A stretch of 11,948 bases of DNA from positions 1 to 11,948 of the forward strand of contig JAGHBT010000150.1 in NCBI GenBank assembly GCA_021160845.1, in the 5' to 3' direction. The translations under genes and the position numbers were made by a program. The notes under the pieces were generated by a model. That model saw only the letters and a list, made by a program, of their open reading frames with translations. It did not search any database and was not told the origin of the DNA. Every line of letters begins with the position of its first letter. The first letter of the stretch is position 1. Origin of the DNA: a bacterium (GTDB lineage: Bacteria > Krumholzibacteriota > Krumholzibacteriia > Krumholzibacteriales > WJIX01). Below are positions 7,054-11,948 of this stretch, piece after piece.

Positions 7054-8139
7054 ATCGAAATACTTTCATCTGCGAAAGCAATTGCTAAATTACAGAAGCG
7101 GGTTTTTGACCTTCTTTCTTCCATGTTGGATAGTAAGGGATACCCCTCCTCGTTTCTCTTTGTGGGTCCAGAGGGATCCGGCAAGGAACTTATGGCGCTT
7201 TATTTCGCGGCAAGGATAAACTGTGGCGGAGAGTGCTGGAGAGAGGATCAGAGGTGCGCGTCATGCTCTAAGATATCAAGGTTGGAGCATCCGGATGTTC
7301 ATTTGATATACCCTATTCCGTACGGATCGATAGAGACATCCCTGGCGATAATTATTGAAAGTAGAAGAAAGAACTTTTTTAACAGAGGCGAATTCGGAAG
7401 AAAGTCCAGGAGTATTGGAATAGATCTTATTCGAAGTGTGATTGAGAAAGCGTCGAAACATCCGTTCGAAGGGAAAAAAACAATAATTATTATTTTTGAG
7501 GCTCACCTGGCCACGCGAGAAGCACAAAACGCTTTTCTGAAACTTCTTGAAGAGCCGCCGCAATCAGTTATTATTATTTTGATTACAGAATTTCAAGATA
7601 GACTGCTTCCAACAATAACATCGAGGTGTTACAAGGTCAGGTTTGATTATTTATCCACTTCTGATGTGGAGTCTTTTTTCCACGAAACTCTCAACTTAAA
7701 AGAGGAAGAGGCGAAGGAAAGGGCAATTTTTTCAGAGGGGAATATCAGACGTGCCGTAAGATACGGAGACGAAAGGTTCAGGGCGATCGAAAAGGGGGCA
7801 AAAAGGGTCGTCTGCAGGATTATTGACAGGAAGCCGCGGGATATTACGATTGAAGCCGGGATTTTGGCGAAAGAATACGACCGCGAAGAATTGGAACTGC
7901 TTCTCGAAGAGGTGGTGAGAATATTCAGGGTTTTAATGAAGGCAGAGCAAACAAACGGGGATATGCCCGAGTCGATTAAGAGTGAATTGGGTGAAAAAAG
8001 GGTAGCCCTTGCTAAACTCAGAAATTTTCCCGAGGATTTGGGAAAGATACTCTCATCGGTAAAAAATCTTGGGGGAAACGCCGATGTTGAGCTGACGCTC
8101 CTGCAACTCCTGCTTGATTTGGCGGGGGAGTGGTATTAA
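7054..8139 (+). CDS. holB: DNA polymerase III delta prime subunit (clamp loader)
   Basis: An AAA+ clamp-loader protein. From ATG 7123 it has 338 residues: FLFVGPEGSGKE (Walker A-like, 11-22, with Glu rather than Ser/Thr after Lys), a cysteine cluster C34, C38, C45, C48 (zinc module, with atypical spacing), EHPDVHLI, IGIDLIRSVIEKA, KKTIIIIFEAHLATREAQNAFLKLLEEPP spread over 118-146, and LPTITSRC (162-169). These identify delta prime, which with delta and tau/gamma loads the sliding clamp. No in-frame ATG, GTG or TTG exists between the stop at 7036 and 7123, yet the extra codons read SSAKAIAKLQKRVFDLL, which resembles the usual delta-prime N-terminus. ATC 7054 behind AAGGAG is therefore chosen (361 aa). 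If only standard starts are allowed, use 7123. A one-base indel near 7036-7050 is the other explanation. Confidence 0.88.
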   Translation: MEILSSAKAIAKLQKRVFDLLSSMLDSKGYPSSFLFVGPEGSGKELMALYFAARINCGGECWREDQRCASCSKISRLEHPDVHLIYPIPYGSIETSLAIIIESRRKNFFNRGEFGRKSRSIGIDLIRSVIEKASKHPFEGKKTIIIIFEAHLATREAQNAFLKLLEEPPQSVIIILITEFQDRLLPTITSRCYKVRFDYLSTSDVESFFHETLNLKEEEAKERAIFSEGNIRRAVRYGDERFRAIEKGAKRVVCRIIDRKPRDITIEAGILAKEYDREELELLLEEVVRIFRVLMKAEQTNGDMPESIKSELGEKRVALAKLRNFPEDLGKILSSVKNLGGNADVELTLLQLLLDLAGEWY

Positions 8140-8231
8140 ATTGATGCAATATCTCTATAGCGGATTTTTGGTGTTATTATTGAAATTCCGGTAAGTTGGC
8201 AATTAGGTTTTTGGCTCTGGCAGAGGAAGTT
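8140..8231 (+). other. Largest non-coding gap in the window (holB-ricT)
   Basis: A 92-base AT-rich gap. It contains a 16-codon hydrophobic ORF starting ATG 8144 (MQYLYSGFLVLLLKFR, stop 8192) without a well-placed ribosome site. It also contains an imperfect inverted repeat, CGGATTT (from 8161) against AAATTCCG (8183-8190). Neither is convincing. No clear sigma-70 promoter or terminator was found, though an internal promoter here is possible. Confidence 0.35.
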
Positions 8232-9092
8232 ATGGAAATAGTTGAAATCAAATTCAAGTCTCTGAGGAAAGAACTATTTCTGAATACAAGGGAGTTATAT
8301 TTGAAGGTGGGGAATTACTGTATAGTGGATGCTGACAGGGGCGAGGATATGGGGATAATAATAGATATTTCTTTGGGGAGCGGAGAAGAGCTTGAAGATA
8401 TTGAGAAAGAAGTCTTGAGGCATGCTACCGATGTGGACCAGGAAAAAATCAAGGAAGCCCGTCAGAGAGAGGATGAAGCCCTGGAAATATGTCAGCAGAA
8501 GGTTGATGAACATAAGCTCCCGATGAAACTTGTTGATGTTGAATGTCAGTTCGACGGGAATAAGATAACCTTTTATTTTACCTCCGATAAAAGGATAGAT
8601 TTCAGGGAACTGGTGAGGGATCTTGCCGCGGTTTTTAAAACACGCATAGATCTTCGCCAGATTGGAGTTAGGGATGAAGCGAGAAGGTTTGATGGCGTTG
8701 GAATGTGTGGACGCAGGCTTTGCTGTTCTACTTTTATAAAGGACTTTAAACCGGTCACCCTTAAAATGGCCAAAGAACAAAACCTTCCCCTGACTCCCGC
8801 AAAGATATCCGGGGTGTGCGGAAGACTGATGTGTTGTCTCGCCTTTGAACTGGAGGAGTATAAGGATTTCATGAAGGGGATTCCAAAAAGCGGCAGTAAT
8901 ATATGGCATCAAGGCCGGCAGTACAGGGTTGAGAAGACAAATATTTTTAAAAGAACTGTTATCATGAGTGATATGGAAGGCGGGACTGTGGAAGTTCCGG
9001 AACAAGTCTTCATAGACGAAGCCGCTAAAGTAGTTTCGGCCAGAGGGAAAGATAAAAAAGGCTTTGATGGGACCGATGTGAAGAAAGAGTGA
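8232..9092 (+). CDS. ricT: PSP1-domain protein RicT/YaaT
   Basis: A 286-residue protein of the YaaT/RicT family. The N-terminal part (MEIVEIKFK, then CIVDADRGEDMGIII) and the core match the PSP1 domain. The cysteine-rich centre has two CGRxxCC units: GMCGRRLCC (158-165) and GVCGRLMCC (195-202). Between them lies TLKMAKEQNLPLTPAKISG, and FDGVGMCG precedes. In Bacillus, RicT binds RicA and RicF in a complex carrying [4Fe-4S] clusters that affects RNA maturation by RNase Y; its role in diderm bacteria is unclear. ATG 8232 is chosen because GAGG sits five bases upstream and the residues align with the family start. TTG 8196 would add 12 residues. It lies directly after holB, as in Bacillus, and its stop overlaps a possible metG GTG. 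Confidence 0.9.
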   Translation: MEIVEIKFKSLRKELFLNTRELYLKVGNYCIVDADRGEDMGIIIDISLGSGEELEDIEKEVLRHATDVDQEKIKEARQREDEALEICQQKVDEHKLPMKLVDVECQFDGNKITFYFTSDKRIDFRELVRDLAAVFKTRIDLRQIGVRDEARRFDGVGMCGRRLCCSTFIKDFKPVTLKMAKEQNLPLTPAKISGVCGRLMCCLAFELEEYKDFMKGIPKSGSNIWHQGRQYRVEKTNIFKRTVIMSDMEGGTVEVPEQVFIDEAAKVVSARGKDKKGFDGTDVKKE

Positions 9093-9112
9093 AGGGAGCT
9101 GTTCTTTTAGCG

Positions 9113-10630
9113 ATGAAGAAAAAGACTTTCTACATTACAACGGCGATTGATTATGTAAATCAGAAACCTCATTTGGGGACAGCCTATGAGAAAATCGGCG
9201 CTGATGTAATGGCTCGGTATAAACGTATGAATGGGTTTGATACATTTTTCCTCATGGGGAACGATGAACACAGCGCGAATGTAGCTAATGAAGCGAAGAA
9301 AAAGGGACTCGACACACTGGAGTACTGCCGCGGGATGTCCGTGAAATTCAAGAAAGTATGGAAACTGCTGAACATTTCTTTTGACGATTTTATTCATACG
9401 ACGGAGGAAAGGCATGTTGAAAGTGTAAAAAAGATTTTCGCTAAAATCGATGATGGGGGATATATTTATAAAGGAAAATATAGTGGATTCTATTGTGAAT
9501 CATGCGAAGAATTCATCAGCGAAAAGGATCTGGTTGACGGCCTTTGCCCGAAACATAAGCAGAAACCCAAAGAGATTAATGAGGAAAACTACTTTTTCGC
9601 CCTTTCGAGATTCGAAAAACCACTCCTTGAGTATATCGAAAAGAATCCGGAATTTATCAGACCAAAGAAAAGATATAATGAAATAGTCAATGTTATAAAA
9701 AGCGGGTTGGAGGATATTTCCATATCCAGGATAGGGAAAGACTGGGGTATCCCGTTGCCCACTGATAAGAGCCATGTAATTTATGTTTGGTTTGACGCTT
9801 TGACAAGTTATATATCCGCTCTCAATTACGGAAGAGACGGGGAACTGTATGGGAAATATTGGCCCGCGGATCTTCATGTGATAGGCAAGGATATAACGAG
9901 ATTCCATTGTATAATTTGGCCCGCGATGCTAATGGCGGCCGAAGTGCCCCTCCCTAAAAGTGTTTTTGCTCATGGATTTCTCTCGCTTTCCGGGGAAAAA
10001 ATGAGTAAGACGAGAGGTAATGTTCTGGACCCCGAGAGGATTGAAGAAAAGTTTGGAGCCGATGGATTGAGATATCTCCTGCTCAGGGAAGTACCCTTTG
10101 ACAAAGATGGAGATATTTCAATGGAGGTGCTCACAAATCGCTATAATGCCGAATTGGCCAATGAATTGGGGAACCTTTTCAGCAGAACGGCATCGATGAT
10201 AGTTAAGTATCTCGACGGTAATGTTGAGAAGGGTCGGGTTGGTCCTGAGTCAAGGCTTTATGATCCACTCTCTGAAGCGCTTTCGGAGTATAAACAGTTT
10301 ATGGAAGGAATGTATTTCTCCAGGGCTCTTGATTCTTACTGGCGTGTGATCCAGAGGGCAAATCGTTTTATTGAGGAAGAAAAACCTTGGAAGCTGGCAA
10401 AGGATGAAAATGGAAAGGGAAAACTGCAGGATATCTTCCGTCAACTAATCGCCGTGCTTATAACATCAGGGGTTGTTCTTTTGCCCTTTATGCCGATGAA
10501 AATGAAAACAATGCTCAAAGAGTTGGATGTAGAAAATATCACATTGGATTCCCTTCCGCCGGACGAATGCGGAATAGAAGGGCTGACCAAGCCGGATCCT
10601 CTTTTCCCGAGAATTGAAAAAGATATCTGA
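9113..10630 (+). CDS. metG: Methionyl-tRNA synthetase, short form without C-terminal tRNA-binding domain
   Basis: A class I synthetase of 505 residues that charges tRNA-Met. Visible are YITTAIDYVNQKPHLGTAYEKIGADV with the HIGH-like PHLG (19-22), GNDEHSANVAN (49-59), a zinc knuckle C128-x2-C131 and C145-x2-H148, the methionine-pocket region IYVWFDALTSYISALNY (223-239), HVIGKDITRFHCIIWPAML, KMSKT (296-300) and an anticodon-binding helical domain with the ANRFIEEEKPWKLAK pattern (416-430). The protein ends soon after this domain, so the appended EMAP/Trbp111-type domain of longer MetRS is absent. ATG 9113 starts close to the conserved core. GTG 9089, overlapping the ricT stop as GTGA, would add eight residues and is plausible because AGGGAG at 9093-9098 is rather far (14 bases) from 9113. 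Confidence 0.94.
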   Translation: MKKKTFYITTAIDYVNQKPHLGTAYEKIGADVMARYKRMNGFDTFFLMGNDEHSANVANEAKKKGLDTLEYCRGMSVKFKKVWKLLNISFDDFIHTTEERHVESVKKIFAKIDDGGYIYKGKYSGFYCESCEEFISEKDLVDGLCPKHKQKPKEINEENYFFALSRFEKPLLEYIEKNPEFIRPKKRYNEIVNVIKSGLEDISISRIGKDWGIPLPTDKSHVIYVWFDALTSYISALNYGRDGELYGKYWPADLHVIGKDITRFHCIIWPAMLMAAEVPLPKSVFAHGFLSLSGEKMSKTRGNVLDPERIEEKFGADGLRYLLLREVPFDKDGDISMEVLTNRYNAELANELGNLFSRTASMIVKYLDGNVEKGRVGPESRLYDPLSEALSEYKQFMEGMYFSRALDSYWRVIQRANRFIEEEKPWKLAKDENGKGKLQDIFRQLIAVLITSGVVLLPFMPMKMKTMLKELDVENITLDSLPPDECGIEGLTKPDPLFPRIEKDI

Positions 10631-10654
10631 AACAGGAGTCAGGACTTACGATAT

Positions 10655-11948
10655 ATGCTTATTGATTCACACGTGCATCTTAATATGTCCCGGTTCGCGG
10701 AAGACCGCGAAGAGGTGATAAGACGGGCCTTGTCAGCCGGGGTGGAAGAGATGCTTGGCATTAGTTATGATCCCCAATCGGTTGACGAGACGGTGGCCCT
10801 AAGTGAAAAATATGGATTGTTATATGCCGCTGTTGGGATACATCCCCATGAAGCGGAAGCGTGGAATGGCGATCTTGAAGAGAAGATAAAGAAGGCTCTT
10901 TTTAGAAAGAAAGTTCTGGCTGTTGGGGAGATTGGGCTTGACTATTACCGTGATTTGTCGCCTCGCCATCTTCAGCGGGAAATATTCAAAAAACAGATTG
11001 CGATAGCAATCTACTTTGGCAAACCGATAATTGTACATTGCAGGGAAGCCTTCGATGATGTAATAGAGATTCTGAGGCAAGAAGGCGCTGAAGAAGTTGG
11101 AGGCGTATTTCACGCTTTTCAGGGTGGAATCGAAGAAGCGAAAGAGATTTTGGCCCTCGGCTTCCTTGTCGGAATAGGAGGCCCTGTTACATACAAGAAT
11201 TCACGCCTTCCCGCGACGGTTAAACGCCTTCCCTCAAGCAGTTTTGTTCTGGAAACCGATTGTCCTTATCTCCCCCCGGCTCCTCACAGGGGGAAAAGAA
11301 ATGAACCCTCGTATGTCAAACTCGTTGCTGAGAAAGTGGCGAATATCAAGGGGGTAACCCTGGAGGACATAGAAAGGGCTACAGAGGCGAACTACAGAAA
11401 GCTCTTTCACGGGGAGCAAATGCCCCCGGCAAGTATCAGCTATGTTATAAAAAATAATCTTTATCTTAATGTAACGAATTTTTGCACCAATGATTGCCGG
11501 TTTTGCCCGCGTAGAAAAAGGAATAATGAGCTATTTGGGTATAATCTGAATCTGCTTGTCGAACCGGAGATTGATGAGATAATCGCGAGCGCTGAAAGCC
11601 GACTTGAAACAAGGAATTTCGACGGGATAGTATTTTGTGGATACGGCGAACCGACGGCGAGGCTGGAAGTCATCTTAGAGGTAGCTAAGGCCTTAAGGAA
11701 ATACGGGGTACCCATCAGGCTGGATACCAACGGACAGGGGAATATGATAAATCAGCGTGACATTGTACCCCAACTTGAGAACGATTTCCAGGTGGTTTCG
11801 GTAAGTTTGAATTCCTGTGATAGAGATAGTTATCTTGATCTCTGCCAGCCTGATGATGGAGTGAAGGCTTATGATGCTGTTCTGGATTTTCTCGGTAAAG
11901 CCGCGAAATCGAATATGAAGTGTGTTGCTACGGCGGTGGATTGCCCCG
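10655..11948 (+). CDS. TatD-family metal-dependent hydrolase fused to a radical SAM domain (3' end outside window)
   Basis: One uninterrupted frame of 431 codons, open at the window edge. Residues 1-252 are a complete TatD hydrolase/nuclease domain with all expected metal ligands: H6 and H8 (DSHVHLN), E92 (GEIGLDYYR), H128 (VHCREA), H153 (FHAFQGG) and D202 (ETDCPYLPPAPHRGKRNEP). After a short linker (about 253-267) a radical SAM domain begins: NLYLNVTNFC, CxxxCxxC at C277, C281 and C284, GYGEPT (329-334), LDTNGQGN (356-363) and VSVSLNS. TatD relatives are DNA exonucleases or deoxyribonuclease-like hydrolases; radical SAM proteins associated with TatD are known but have no assigned substrate. 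The ATG has AGGAG and AGGA upstream (10634-10644), the nearer at 10 bases. It lies 24 bases after metG. I checked codon phase across every line from 10655 to 11948. Confidence 0.9.
   Translation, partial: MLIDSHVHLNMSRFAEDREEVIRRALSAGVEEMLGISYDPQSVDETVALSEKYGLLYAAVGIHPHEAEAWNGDLEEKIKKALFRKKVLAVGEIGLDYYRDLSPRHLQREIFKKQIAIAIYFGKPIIVHCREAFDDVIEILRQEGAEEVGGVFHAFQGGIEEAKEILALGFLVGIGGPVTYKNSRLPATVKRLPSSSFVLETDCPYLPPAPHRGKRNEPSYVKLVAEKVANIKGVTLEDIERATEANYRKLFHGEQMPPASISYVIKNNLYLNVTNFCTNDCRFCPRRKRNNELFGYNLNLLVEPEIDEIIASAESRLETRNFDGIVFCGYGEPTARLEVILEVAKALRKYGVPIRLDTNGQGNMINQRDIVPQLENDFQVVSVSLNSCDRDSYLDLCQPDDGVKAYDAVLDFLGKAAKSNMKCVATAVDCP

Noticed and set aside
7031..7219. 62-codon plus-strand frame starting at the end of envC
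   Set aside because: It overlaps the holB coding region in another frame and encodes an Arg/Phe-rich, domain-free sequence. It would matter only if a frameshift near 7036-7050 joined it to holB.
8140..8231. Promoter before ricT
   Set aside because: TTG-like and TA-rich hexamers occur, but none forms a good -35/-10 pair at 16-18 bases.
8295..9005. 236-codon open frame on the minus strand
   Set aside because: It lies wholly opposite ricT, whose protein is strongly family-like; the reverse translation shows no recognisable domain.
1..11948. Mobile elements, CRISPR arrays, tRNA or rRNA genes
   Set aside because: None seen on reading: no transposase-like frames, no regularly spaced repeats, and coding density leaves no gap larger than about 90 bases.

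Overview
The window is about 12 kb of densely packed, entirely plus-strand coding DNA. It looks like one long operon, or a few nested ones, from a Gram-negative (diderm) bacterium. Evidence for a diderm cell is a SurA-type periplasmic chaperone with a signal peptide, two further parvulin-family proteins (one a likely lipoprotein), and an FtsE-FtsX-EnvC-like cell-division module. No marker fixes the phylum. The gene mix, frequent TTG/GTG starts and moderate G+C would suit a deep-branching, possibly uncultured lineage (for example of the FCB or deltaproteobacterial type), but that is a guess. No mobile element, CRISPR array, tRNA, rRNA or convincing rho-independent terminator was seen.

Layout. 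(1) 1-2856: three consecutive parvulin/SurA-family proteins: the C-terminal part of one cut by the window edge, a likely lipoprotein, and a two-domain SurA. (2) 2853-4137: an S4-domain RNA-binding protein (Hsp15/RqcP-like) and PdxA of vitamin B6 synthesis, joined by short overlaps. (3) 4124-7043: ftsE, ftsX and an envC-like coiled-coil/LytM gene, a complete module for controlling septal peptidoglycan hydrolysis. (4) 7054-11948: holB (clamp-loader delta prime), ricT/yaaT (PSP1 domain), metG, and a tatD reading frame that continues without a stop into a radical SAM domain and runs off the window end.

Working together: block 1 and SurA would handle folding of exported proteins. Block 3 is an ABC-transporter-like switch (FtsE ATPase, FtsX membrane part) that would act on EnvC, whose LytM domain has lost most catalytic residues and so probably activates amidases instead of cutting the wall itself. 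Block 4 keeps the order holB-ricT-metG-tatD, which resembles the Bacillus holB-yaaT-(others)-metS-yabD region, here attached to diderm envelope genes.

Most worth a second look: the TatD-radical SAM fusion of unknown substrate; an apparent non-canonical ATC start for holB behind a strong Shine-Dalgarno; an Asp in place of a metal-ligand His in PdxA; complementary loss of catalytic His in the parvulin domains; and a four-codon ORF inside a perfect hairpin between ftsE and ftsX. None of this amounts to a clearly new multi-gene system. The fusion is the best candidate for undescribed biochemistry.
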